From Pseudorhodoferax sp. Leaf265 (GTDB taxonomy: Bacteria; Pseudomonadota; Gammaproteobacteria; Burkholderiales; Burkholderiaceae_C), in the NCBI RefSeq assembly GCF_001422365.1, contig NZ_LMMT01000040.1, positions 789 to 64,788 of the forward strand: DNA of 64,000 nt, in the 5' to 3' direction. Position 1 is the first letter of the stretch; each line of letters opens with the position of its first letter. Positions 8,612-15,839 of this stretch are shown here, piece by piece. The position numbers were made by a program, and so were the translations under genes. Under the pieces are notes generated by a model that saw only the letters and a program-made list of their open reading frames with translations, was not told the DNA's origin and did no database searches.

Positions 8612-8629
8612 TCGACATCTTGTTGTCGA
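8612..8629. promoter_or_regulatory. Putative LysR operator, TCGACA-N6-TGTCGA
   Basis: A 6-base perfect inverted repeat with a 6-base spacer lies in the 112-base gap between the divergent GST and LysR genes. It is where an autoregulating LysR protein would bind. The assignment is by position and symmetry only. Confidence 0.45.
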
Positions 8630-8648
8630 ATCCGTTAGAGAAACTGAC

Positions 8649-9551
8649 ATGAACGATCTGCCCCCCATGAACGCGCTGCGCTGCTTCGAGGCCGTCGCAC
8701 GGCTCGGCAGCGTGGGCCGCGCGGCCGAGGAGCTGCATGTCACGCACTCGGCCGTGAGCCAGCAGCTGCGCCAGCTGGAGGGTCTGCTGGGCCTGGCGCT
8801 GTTCGAGCGCGAGGGCCGAGGCGTGCGCCTGGCGGAGAACGGCCGGCTCTATGCGTTGCAGGTGCGCGAGGCGCTGCAGGGCATCGGCGACGCCACGCGT
8901 GCGCTGCGCATTCGGCCGCGCGCGGGCGAACTCGTGGTGGCGCTGATCCCCTCGTTCGGCCAGCACTGGCTGCTGCCGCGGCTGCCGCGCTACCTGGCGG
9001 CGCACCCGGGCCGGCGTGTACGCCTGCAGGCCAGCCTGGATCTGCAGGACCTGCGCCAGGCCGGCGCGCAGTTGGCCATCCGCATGGGCCAGGGCCCCTG
9101 GGACGGCATGGTGCAGGAGCAGCTCTTCACGGACGAGCTGGTGATGGTGGCCGCGCCCGGCCTGAACGGCGGCGCGCTGCCGCGCACGCCGGCCGAGGTG
9201 CTGCGTTGTCCGTTGGTCCGCTCGGCCGAATCCTGGGCACCGTGGTGCCAGCTGGCCGGCCTGCCCGAGCCCTCGCCCGAGGGCGGGCTCTGGATCAACG
9301 ACTCCAACCTCTCGCTGCAAGCCGTGCGCCTGGGCCTGGGCGTGGCGCTGGAACGCCTGAGCCTGGTCGATGGCTTGCTGCGCCAGGGCGAACTCGTCGC
9401 GCTGACCACCATCCGCGCGCCCTACGCTTACCCCTACTGGCTGGTCTGGCCGCAGGCCGCCGCGCCTCCGATGGACTTCATCGCCTGGCTGCGTGAGGAG
9501 GCACGGCGCTATGCGGCCGGGCTGGATGGCGCGGCGCCGTCGGCACGGTAG
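8649..9551 (+). CDS. LysR-family transcriptional regulator (GcvA/AmpR-like)
   Basis: The 300-residue protein has a LysR winged helix in the first 65 residues (MNALRCFEAVARLGSVGRAAEELHVTHSAVSQQLRQLE), then a periplasmic-binding-like effector domain. The VTHSAVSQQ recognition helix and the ending YPYWLVWPQ are typical of the GcvA/AmpR subgroup. ATG 8649 was chosen from the HTH position; the longer frame overlaps the GST gene. It is divergent from the GST gene and probably regulates it. The effector is unknown. Confidence 0.92.
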   Translation: MNDLPPMNALRCFEAVARLGSVGRAAEELHVTHSAVSQQLRQLEGLLGLALFEREGRGVRLAENGRLYALQVREALQGIGDATRALRIRPRAGELVVALIPSFGQHWLLPRLPRYLAAHPGRRVRLQASLDLQDLRQAGAQLAIRMGQGPWDGMVQEQLFTDELVMVAAPGLNGGALPRTPAEVLRCPLVRSAESWAPWCQLAGLPEPSPEGGLWINDSNLSLQAVRLGLGVALERLSLVDGLLRQGELVALTTIRAPYAYPYWLVWPQAAAPPMDFIAWLREEARRYAAGLDGAAPSAR

Positions 9552-9581
9552 GATGCGGCGCCCTCACTTCCTGCGTGCGCC

Positions 9582-9935
9582 ATGCAAACCATTTCCGTCC
9601 ACGTCGTCGATGTCGCCAATGGCCTGGTCGCGCGCAACATGCGCGTGGACGTGCTGTTCCACGAAGGCGGGCAATGGCGCGAGCTGGTCTCGGGGCCCGT
9701 GGGTGGCAACGGCCTGGTCGCCGCCATCGAGGGCGTGGCCGAGCCCATGGGGGCCGGCCAGTACGAGCTGCGCCTGCACGTGGCCGACTACTACCGCGCG
9801 CGCGGTACCCAGTTGCCCGAGCCGGCCTTCATGGACGTGCAGGTGTTCCGCTTCGCGGTGGCCGACACGGCGCGCCACTACCACCTGCCCGTGAAGCTGA
9901 CGCCCTGGGGCATGTCCTGCTTCCGGGGCGCATGA
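9582..9935 (+). CDS. Transthyretin-like / hydroxyisourate hydrolase-like protein
   Basis: The 117-residue protein follows the transthyretin-related fold: ISVHVVDVANG at the start, YELRLHVADYYRARG in the middle, and HYHLPVKLTPWG then FRGA at the end. True 5-hydroxyisourate hydrolases use two His, an Arg in the DGR motif and end in YRGS. Here H7 and H101 remain, but the Arg position reads NGL (L45) and the C-terminus is FRGA. No urate or allantoin genes are nearby. It may have lost or changed activity, so I give no gene symbol. It lies 30 bases after the LysR gene and may be co-transcribed. Confidence 0.8.
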   Translation: MQTISVHVVDVANGLVARNMRVDVLFHEGGQWRELVSGPVGGNGLVAAIEGVAEPMGAGQYELRLHVADYYRARGTQLPEPAFMDVQVFRFAVADTARHYHLPVKLTPWGMSCFRGA

Positions 9936-9950
9936 GATGGACCACCCCGT

Positions 9951-9980
9951 TTGGATGTCTCACTGCGTGTAGACATCCAA
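9951..9980. terminator. Inverted repeat between convergent genes
   Basis: TTGGATGTCT (9951-9960) pairs perfectly with AGACATCCAA (9971-9980) around a 10-base loop. It lies just after the transthyretin-like gene and before the convergent end of the TonB-receptor gene. A bidirectional terminator is the simplest reading, although no clear T-run follows. A regulatory palindrome is the alternative. Confidence 0.45.
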
Positions 9981-9982
9981 TA

Positions 9983-10060
9983 CCCCTCAAGGGGCGCACC
10001 CGGCGGCCTGGCAGAGCCAGTTCCGCGGGTGCACTGGCATGGCCTGCTCCGTGGCCTTCA
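9983..10060. repeat. Possible dispersed intergenic repeat
   Basis: This non-coding stretch contains CCCCTCAAGGGG-type symmetry (9983-9994) and the block CCTGGCAGAGCC (10007-10018), which recurs at 58847-58858 in another intergenic gap with similar flanks. I recall comparable CCTGGC.GAGCC blocks in Comamonadaceae intergenic regions, but cannot verify a copy number from one window. Confidence 0.3.
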
Positions 10061-10100
10061 GCGCAGTGGCATGCGATGCGACCTCATGCACGTGCATGCG

Positions 10101-12179
10101 TCAGAAATTCATTCGGACGCCCAGCCGCGCGCTGCGTCCGGGCAGCGGCGCCTTCGGGAAGGCCGTGGTGGTCAGCACCGAGACGGCGCTGTAGGCCAGC
10201 TCGTCGGTGATGTTGTCGACGCGCGCGAACCACAGCAGTTCGGAGCTGCCCAGCGGCACGCGGTAGCTCAGCGCGGCATTCCACAGCGCATAGCCGTCGG
10301 TCGCGCGCTGGCCTTCGGCCGGCACCCGGCGCTGCGCCCGCACCAGGTCCACGCCCAGCTGCGCGCCCCAGGGGCCGCGCGCCCAGGACAGGGTGCCGCC
10401 CAGGCGGGCCGGGGCGATCCGCGGCAGCGGCTCGCCGCTGTCCAGGTTGGTCGCGCGCACGAGGTCGGCGCGCCACAGGAAGTCCAAGGTGCCAACTTCC
10501 TCCGAACGGCCCAGGCCACCTGCACCGAGCAGGCGCAGCGTGCCGTTGGCCTCGGCGCCGTAGAAGCGCGCGCGCACGCCGGCGTAGCGCAGGTCGGCCA
10601 GGGCCTCGTCGCCATCCGGGGGGTTGAGCTCGCCCTCGGCGCTGCGCGTGTTGCCTGTGTCCACCAGGCCGATGTAGTTGGAGAAACGGCTGGCGTAGAC
10701 ATTGAACGCGGCCTTGTGCGGGCCGGACTGCCAGGCCAGGCCCACGTCCACGCTGTTGGACTTCTCCTTGCGCAAGGAGGCGTCGCCGGTCTCCCAGGCG
10801 GCCGTGGCCAGGTGCGGGCCGTTGGCGAACAGCTCGTAGTCGCGCGGCGCGCGCTCGCTGTGCGCCAGGTTGGCCGTGAACTGCCAGGCCGGCGAGAGCT
10901 TGACGAGCGCACCGCCGGCCAGGCTCTGCGGCGTGAAGCTGCGTTCGCCGGTTTCGAAGCGCGTGACATCCGGGTCGCTGCTGCCGTCCGAACGAACGCG
11001 CACACGCTCGACACGGCCGCCCAGCGTCCACTTGCCCCAGGCGGTGGGTAGCTCCTCGTAGACGAACAGCGCCTGCTGGCGCGTGCGGCTGGCCGGCGCG
11101 AAGGCTTCTTCGCCTTCGGCCGCGAAGCGGTTGCTGTCCATCTGCAGACCGACCACGCCCTGCAAGGGGCCGATGGGCTGGTGCCGGGCCTCCAGCCGCA
11201 GGTCGTTGCCCTGGTTGCGAAAGCGCGTGCCGGCCTCGTCGCCCTCGAACTCGGTGTGGCGGTAGCGCGTGTGCGCGGCCTGCAGCTTGATGCTGCTGAA
11301 CCAGCCCGGCAAATGACGCCACTCGCCGGCCAGCGCATAGCGGCGCGAACGCATGCCGATGGTGACCTCGTCCTCGGCCACGGTGCCGTAGTCGCTGCGG
11401 TAGTCGGTGATGGAGGCGCCCAGGTAGCCATGGTCGAAGAACAGCGAGCCGCCGACCGAGCCGCTCTCGGTGTCGCTGGCGGAGTTGCAGATGCGCCGAG
11501 CCTGCTCGGCGCTGCCGGGCTTGCTGCAGGGCAGATCGATGGGCACTGCGACGTCATCGGTGCGGCGCTTGCTGACATCCACGTGCAGCCCGTAGCGGTC
11601 GTTGCCGCCCTCGAGCAGCAGCGCGCCGTCACGGCCCTTGTTGCCGGTGGACAGGCCCGCCTCGGCCGCGCCCGTGATGCCGCCCTTGGCATCGAACTGC
11701 GGCGCACGCGGGATGCGGTTGTCGATCAGGTTGACCACGCCGCCAACGGCGCTGCCGCCGTACAGCAGCGCGCCCGGGCCGCGCAGCACCTCGATGCGCT
11801 CCACGGTCAAGGGGTCCGAGGGCACGGCATGGTCGAAGCTCAGCGCCGAGGCGTCGAGCATGGCGCCGCTGTTCTGCAGCACGCGGATGCGGTCGCCGTC
11901 CAGGCCGCGGATCACAGGCCGGCTGGCATTGGGGCCGAAATAGGTGCTGCCCACGCCGGGCAGGCCGTCCAGCGTCTGGCCCAGCGTGCCCTGGCGGCGC
12001 AGGGTCAGTTCATCGCCTTCCAGGCGGGTGGTGGGCTGGGCGGCGTCGGCCGTGCCCAGCGGGTTGCCGGTGACGGTGACTTCCTTCAGCGTGGCGGATT
12101 CGGACTGTGCCCACGCGGGGGACAGACAGGCGAGCGAAACGGCGACAGCGACGGCGCCGCGCGAGAAATGAGGAGACAT
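10101..12179 (-). CDS. TonB-dependent outer-membrane receptor (ZnuD-like)
   Basis: The 692-residue protein has a signal peptide (residues 1-25, ending SPAWAQ), a TonB box-like LKEVTVTGNPLG, a plug domain with VIRGLDGDRIRVLQN and VERIEVLRGPGALLYGGSAVGG, then a beta barrel ending in the terminal Phe of outer-membrane proteins (RLGVRMNF). The plug sequence resembles ZnuD-type zinc receptors. A loop with two Cys about 14 residues apart (CSKPGSAEQARRIC) could form a disulfide. Zinc as ligand is inference from resemblance; no Zur box was found. ATG 12179 was chosen because it opens the signal peptide after a GGAG-like site; the longer frame has no meaning. It lies 82 bases after a small exported-protein gene. 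Confidence 0.88.
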   Translation of the reverse strand: MSPHFSRGAVAVAVSLACLSPAWAQSESATLKEVTVTGNPLGTADAAQPTTRLEGDELTLRRQGTLGQTLDGLPGVGSTYFGPNASRPVIRGLDGDRIRVLQNSGAMLDASALSFDHAVPSDPLTVERIEVLRGPGALLYGGSAVGGVVNLIDNRIPRAPQFDAKGGITGAAEAGLSTGNKGRDGALLLEGGNDRYGLHVDVSKRRTDDVAVPIDLPCSKPGSAEQARRICNSASDTESGSVGGSLFFDHGYLGASITDYRSDYGTVAEDEVTIGMRSRRYALAGEWRHLPGWFSSIKLQAAHTRYRHTEFEGDEAGTRFRNQGNDLRLEARHQPIGPLQGVVGLQMDSNRFAAEGEEAFAPASRTRQQALFVYEELPTAWGKWTLGGRVERVRVRSDGSSDPDVTRFETGERSFTPQSLAGGALVKLSPAWQFTANLAHSERAPRDYELFANGPHLATAAWETGDASLRKEKSNSVDVGLAWQSGPHKAAFNVYASRFSNYIGLVDTGNTRSAEGELNPPDGDEALADLRYAGVRARFYGAEANGTLRLLGAGGLGRSEEVGTLDFLWRADLVRATNLDSGEPLPRIAPARLGGTLSWARGPWGAQLGVDLVRAQRRVPAEGQRATDGYALWNAALSYRVPLGSSELLWFARVDNITDELAYSAVSVLTTTAFPKAPLPGRSARLGVRMNF

Positions 12180-12261
12180 GGAAGAGCTTCGTTGAAATCG
12201 GTCGTGCATGCGACCGCGCGCACCTGTCTTGCGACGGGCGCGCGGGCCAGGACGGTGGAGT

Positions 12262-12582
12262 TCAGCGAAGCGCGGGCGGGCCGCGGGCCTGGAACGGCGG
12301 TGGCGCCGGTGCCCACAGCGCCGGGCAGGGCCTCGCCAGCGGCGCCAGCGCCGCCACGGCGGGCAGCGCCAGCACGGGCAGGCTGGCCAGCAGATCGGCC
12401 GCGCCGGCGTGGTCGTACAGCTGGCAGTCGACCGCGGCATGGCCGACGTGGAAATGGTCGGCCGCAGAGCCATGCACCTCGCGGTGCGCCAGCGCCAAGG
12501 TCTGCGCGGACAGCCAGACGCCCAGCAACAGGCCCAGCCACCACAGTGGCCGGCGCTGGAGCAGGCGCAGGCGCTGGCTCAT
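12262..12582 (-). CDS. Small exported His-containing protein (DUF2946-like)
   Basis: A 106-residue protein with a basic start, one strongly hydrophobic segment (residues 12-32: PLWWLGLLLGVWLSAQTLAL) and a mature part rich in His and a Cys (EVHGSAADHFHVGHAAVDCQLYDH). A second hydrophobic stretch and a Pro-rich tail follow. It is a short, secreted or membrane-anchored protein like the DUF2946-type partners often seen upstream of TonB metal receptors. The His/Cys cluster could bind metal (inference). It lies 7 bases after msrA and upstream of the TonB gene, so the three may form a transcript. Confidence 0.65.
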   Translation of the reverse strand: MSQRLRLLQRRPLWWLGLLLGVWLSAQTLALAHREVHGSAADHFHVGHAAVDCQLYDHAGAADLLASLPVLALPAVAALAPLARPCPALWAPAPPPFQARGPPALR

Positions 12583-12589
12583 GCGGGTG

Positions 12590-13120
12590 TCAGGGCTTGG
12601 CCAGGCGGCTGAAGGTCTTGCGGAACTTGGCGACCTTGGGCGCGGCCACGGCCATGCAGTAGCCCTGGTGCGGGTTCTTCTCGAAGAAGTCCTGGTGGTA
12701 CTCCTCGGCCGGCCAGTAGTTGGCCAGCGGCAGCACCTCGGTCACGATGGGCGCGCTGCTGTGGCCGGCCAGTTCCGCGATGACCTCGCGCGCGACCGGC
12801 TCCTGCGCCGGGTTGTCCAGGTAGATGCCGCTGCGGTACTGCGTGCCCACGTCGTTGCCCTGGCGGTTCAGCGTGGTGGGGTCGTGCACGACGAAGAAGA
12901 TCTCCAGGATCTCGCGCAGGCCGATCTGCGCCGGGTCGAACTGCAGGCGCACCACCTCGTTGTGGCCGGTGCGGCCGGTGCAGACCTGCTCGTAGCTGGG
13001 CCGCGGCAGCTCGCCGTTGCTGTAGCCGCTCTCCACGTCGAGCACGCCCTGGACCTCCTTGAACACCGACTCCGTGCACCAGAAGCAGCCGCCGCCCAGT
13101 GTGATGGTTTCCGTTGCCAT
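12590..13120 (-). CDS. msrA: Peptide-methionine (S)-S-oxide reductase
   Basis: The 176-residue protein has the MsrA active-site motif GGGCFWCTE at residues 9-17 (catalytic Cys12), VESGYSNGELPRPSYEQVCTGRTGH, the conserved QFDP and FFVVHDPTTLNRQGND, and a C-terminal EEYHQDFFEKNPHQGYC with a resolving Cys. It reduces the S epimer of methionine sulfoxide in proteins or free methionine, using thioredoxin. ATG 13118-13120 places the motif at the family position; an upstream in-frame Met adds 17 residues without similarity. It is divergent from the YdcF-like gene. Confidence 0.96.
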   Translation of the reverse strand: MATETITLGGGCFWCTESVFKEVQGVLDVESGYSNGELPRPSYEQVCTGRTGHNEVVRLQFDPAQIGLREILEIFFVVHDPTTLNRQGNDVGTQYRSGIYLDNPAQEPVAREVIAELAGHSSAPIVTEVLPLANYWPAEEYHQDFFEKNPHQGYCMAVAAPKVAKFRKTFSRLAKP

Positions 13121-13217
13121 GCCATGCCCTCTGCGAAAAATTGCAGCCGGCATTGTGCCGTGGCCATCCACGAGAATGCCGGCCCGCGTCCATCAACCCT
13201 CTCCCCCACGGCCTCCC

Positions 13218-13997
13218 ATGAATCCTGCCGAGTGGCGCCCCATCCTCTCCACCCTGTTTCTGCCGCCGGCCGGCCCGCTGCTGCTGATCGCATTCGGCTG
13301 GCTGCTGGCGCGGCGCCGGCGCGCGGCCGGACGTGCGCTCGGCCTGGCCGGCCTGGTGCTGTTGTGGCTGCTGTGCAGCAATGCGGTGGCGGTGCGGTTG
13401 TCCGACCTCTTGCTGCCCCCCGTGGCGGCGCTGCCGCCCACCGAGGCCGTGGCGCGGCTGCAGGCGCGGCAGGTGCAAGCCGTGATCGCACTCGGCGGCG
13501 GCCTGTACCCGCGCGTACCCGAACTCGAAGGCCCGCAACCGTCCAGCCAGACCGGCACGCGGGCGCTCTACGGCGCCTGGCTCGCGCGCGAGAGCGGCCT
13601 GCCGCTGGGCTTTGCCGGTGGCATCGGCTGGGCCAATGCGGGCGAGGCCGAACATCCCGACGAGGCCGATGCGGTGGCGCGCCTGCTGGCCCGCACCGGC
13701 CTGGCGCCGCTGCGCTGGGCCGACAGCCAGTCGCGCGACACCATCGAGAACGCCCAGAACATGGCGGCACTGCTGCGCCGCGACGGCATCGAACGCATCG
13801 CGCTGGTCACCAGCGCCTGGCACATGCCGCGCGCCGTGCGTGCCTTCGAGGCGACCGGCCTCACGGTGCTGCCCGCCCCCATGGGCTTCGCCGTGCCGCT
13901 GCAGCGGCCCGTGCTGGAGTGGCTGCCATCGACCCATGGGCTGGCCAATACCTCGGCCGTCGTGCGCGAGTGGCTGGCGCTGCGCCTGGGACGCTGA
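13218..13997 (+). CDS. YdcF/ElyC-family membrane protein (DUF218)
   Basis: The 259-residue protein has two N-terminal hydrophobic segments (about residues 10-28 and 38-55) and a DUF218 domain with VQAVIALGGGLYPRVPE, SRDTIENAQNMAALL and ALVTSAWHMPRAVRAFE. ElyC/SanA relatives act at the inner membrane in envelope-precursor or lipid-carrier metabolism; the exact role of this protein is unknown. ATG 13218 precedes the first membrane segment. It is divergent from msrA and is followed by a TetR promoter. Confidence 0.85.
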   Translation: MNPAEWRPILSTLFLPPAGPLLLIAFGWLLARRRRAAGRALGLAGLVLLWLLCSNAVAVRLSDLLLPPVAALPPTEAVARLQARQVQAVIALGGGLYPRVPELEGPQPSSQTGTRALYGAWLARESGLPLGFAGGIGWANAGEAEHPDEADAVARLLARTGLAPLRWADSQSRDTIENAQNMAALLRRDGIERIALVTSAWHMPRAVRAFEATGLTVLPAPMGFAVPLQRPVLEWLPSTHGLANTSAVVREWLALRLGR

Positions 13998-14019
13998 GCG
14001 CCCGCTCCGGTGGTCTGCC

Positions 14020-14070
14020 TTGACAGGCCAATTCCGGACTGCCTACATTTACTAACCGGTCGGTCATTAA
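14020..14070 (+). promoter_or_regulatory. Promoter and TetR-type operator
   Basis: A perfect -35 TTGACA (14020-14025) is followed at 18 bases by TACATT (14044-14049). Immediately downstream lies ACTAACCGGTCGGTCATTA (14051-14069), an imperfect palindrome of the ACCG/CGGT type bound by many TetR-family repressors. The tetR ATG follows at 14074. Autorepression by a roadblock or by covering the start site is inferred; the 5' leader would be very short. Confidence 0.65.
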
Positions 14071-14073
14071 GGA

Positions 14074-14775
14074 ATGCAGAGCCCCTCCGCCCCTCCCAGA
14101 AGCACGGCCGCCGGCAAGCGGGCCCGGCGCAAGGACGCGCGTCCGAGCGAGCTGCTGGACGCAGCGCTGGAACTGTTCGTCGAAAAAGGCTTCGCCGCCA
14201 CCAAGGTGGAGGCCGTGGCCGCCCGGGCCGGCGTTTCCAAGGGCACGCTGTTCCTGTACTTCCCCAGCAAGGCGGAGTTGTTCCGGGCGGTCGTGCAGGA
14301 CAACCTGGCCGCCCGCTTTGCCGACTGGAACGCTGAATACGAGGCCATGGACGGCGGCAGCGACAGTGCCGCCGACATGCTGCGCCACGCCCTGCAGTCC
14401 TGGTGGACGCGCGTGGGCGCCACCAAGCTCACCGGCCTCACCAAGCTGGTGATCAGCGAGGCGCAGAACTTTCCCGAGGTGGCGGCCTGCTACCACACCG
14501 AGGTGGTGCAACCCTCGCAGCAGCTGCTGCGTCGCGTGATCCAGCGCGGCATCGAGCGCGGGGAGTTCCGCCCGCTGGACGCCGAATACGCCGTCTACAG
14601 CGTGACCAGCGCCATCCTGTACCTGGTCATGCACAAGCATGCGATGGGTCTGCTCGCACCGGCGTCGGGCGAATTGATGCCGGAACGCTACATCGCTTCC
14701 CAGCTGGACATCATCCTGCATGGCCTGCTGGGGCCGGCCCAGGCCCCGCCCTCTAGAATCCCGGCTCTGTCGTGA
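14074..14775 (+). CDS. TetR-family transcriptional regulator
   Basis: The 233-residue protein has a basic N-terminal extension, then a TetR HTH domain at roughly residues 24-70 (LLDAALELFVEKGFAATKVEAVAARAG and VSKGTLFLYFPSKAELFRAVV), and a helical C-terminal domain resembling TetR_C_33/AcrR-like regulators. It probably represses its own promoter. Downstream genes in the same direction include a TolC-family channel, so control of export is possible but not shown. Its stop region overlaps a possible GTG start for the next gene. Confidence 0.93.
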   Translation: MQSPSAPPRSTAAGKRARRKDARPSELLDAALELFVEKGFAATKVEAVAARAGVSKGTLFLYFPSKAELFRAVVQDNLAARFADWNAEYEAMDGGSDSAADMLRHALQSWWTRVGATKLTGLTKLVISEAQNFPEVAACYHTEVVQPSQQLLRRVIQRGIERGEFRPLDAEYAVYSVTSAILYLVMHKHAMGLLAPASGELMPERYIASQLDIILHGLLGPAQAPPSRIPALS

Positions 14776-14807
14776 CTCCCGCGTCCCCTGCTACGCCGCC
14801 TGAACAA

Positions 14808-15494
14808 ATGACCCCCGCCGAAATCGAACTCAGCCGCTTCAACATGATCGAGCAGCAGATCCGCCCCTGGGATGTGCTGGATGCTGCCGTGCTGGAACTC
14901 CTGGGCCAGGTGCGGCGCGAGCAGTTCACGCCGGCCGCGCTGCGCGGCCTGGCCTTCATGGACACCGAGGTGCCGCTGCGCACGCCGCACGAGGCCGCCC
15001 TGCGCCAGGGGCACTGCATGCTGGCACCGCGCGTGGAGGCGCGCAGCGTGCAGGATCTCAAGCTGCAAAAGACCGATCGCGTGCTGGAGATCGGCACCGG
15101 TTCGGGCTATTCCGCCGCACTGATGGCCAGCCTGGCCGCCAGCGTGCTGACACTGGAGATCGAAGCCGAACTGGCCGAGACCGCCCGCGCCAACCTGCGT
15201 GAAGCCGGCATCGCCAACGCCGAGGTCCGCCATGCCGACGGTGCCAACGGCGCCGCGGCCGACGGCCCGTTCGACGCCATCTTGCTGAGCGGCTCGGTGG
15301 CCGCCGTGCCAGCGGCGCTGCTGCAGCAACTCAAGCCGGGCGGTCGGCTGTTCGCCATCGTCGGCAACGAGCCCATGATGCGTGCCCAGGTCGTCACCCG
15401 TGTGGGCGAAGGCCGCTTCGAAACCACCTCGCCCTGGGACGCCATCGTGCCGCGGCTTCAGAACTTTCCGGAACCGTCGCCTTTCCAGTTCTGA
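14808..15494 (+). CDS. pcm: Protein-L-isoaspartate O-methyltransferase
   Basis: The 228-residue protein has RFNMIEQQIRPWDVLD, a PCMT-like block REQFTPAALRGLAFMDTEVPL, the SAM-binding motif VLEIGTGSGYSAALM (92-106) and DAILLSGSVAAVP. It methylates isoaspartyl residues in damaged proteins with S-adenosylmethionine. In this betaproteobacterial subgroup it commonly precedes a rhodanese and tolC. ATG 14808 gives the normal length; a GTG at 14772, overlapping the tetR stop as GTGA, would add 12 residues and remains possible. Confidence 0.88.
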   Translation: MTPAEIELSRFNMIEQQIRPWDVLDAAVLELLGQVRREQFTPAALRGLAFMDTEVPLRTPHEAALRQGHCMLAPRVEARSVQDLKLQKTDRVLEIGTGSGYSAALMASLAASVLTLEIEAELAETARANLREAGIANAEVRHADGANGAAADGPFDAILLSGSVAAVPAALLQQLKPGGRLFAIVGNEPMMRAQVVTRVGEGRFETTSPWDAIVPRLQNFPEPSPFQF

Positions 15495-15498
15495 GCCG

Positions 15499-15825
15499 AT
15501 GATCGACCTCGTCACTCCCTCCCAACTCGGCGACTGGCAGCCCGGGCAGATCACGGTTCTCGACGTGCGTGAACCCGCGGAACTGGCCGTGGCCAGCGTG
15601 AAGCCCGATGGTTTCACGCTGCTGGCCATTCCCATGGGCGAGATTCCTGGCCGCCTGGCCGAGCTCGACCGCGACCAGCCCATCGCCTGCCTGTGCCACC
15701 ACGGCGCCCGCAGCATGCGGGTGGCGCAGTTCCTGGCCCAGCAGGGCTTCGCGCAGGTGGCCAACATCAGTGGCGGCATCGACGCCTGGTCCCAGCAGCG
15801 CGATCCATCCATCCCCCGTTACTAG
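15499..15825 (+). CDS. Single-domain rhodanese
   Basis: The 108-residue protein is one rhodanese domain: LDVREPAELAVAS near the start, IPMGEIPGRLAEL, and the active-site loop CHHGARS with Cys66 in a Cys-His-His-Gly-Ala-Arg-Ser arrangement typical of GlpE-like sulfurtransferases. It ends with NISGGIDAWSQQ. It would transfer sulfane sulfur to a thiol acceptor in the cytoplasm. It starts four bases after the methyltransferase stop and is followed 14 bases later by the TolC-family gene. Confidence 0.92.
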   Translation: MIDLVTPSQLGDWQPGQITVLDVREPAELAVASVKPDGFTLLAIPMGEIPGRLAELDRDQPIACLCHHGARSMRVAQFLAQQGFAQVANISGGIDAWSQQRDPSIPRY

Positions 15826-15839
15826 GACGAAGGCAGGCC

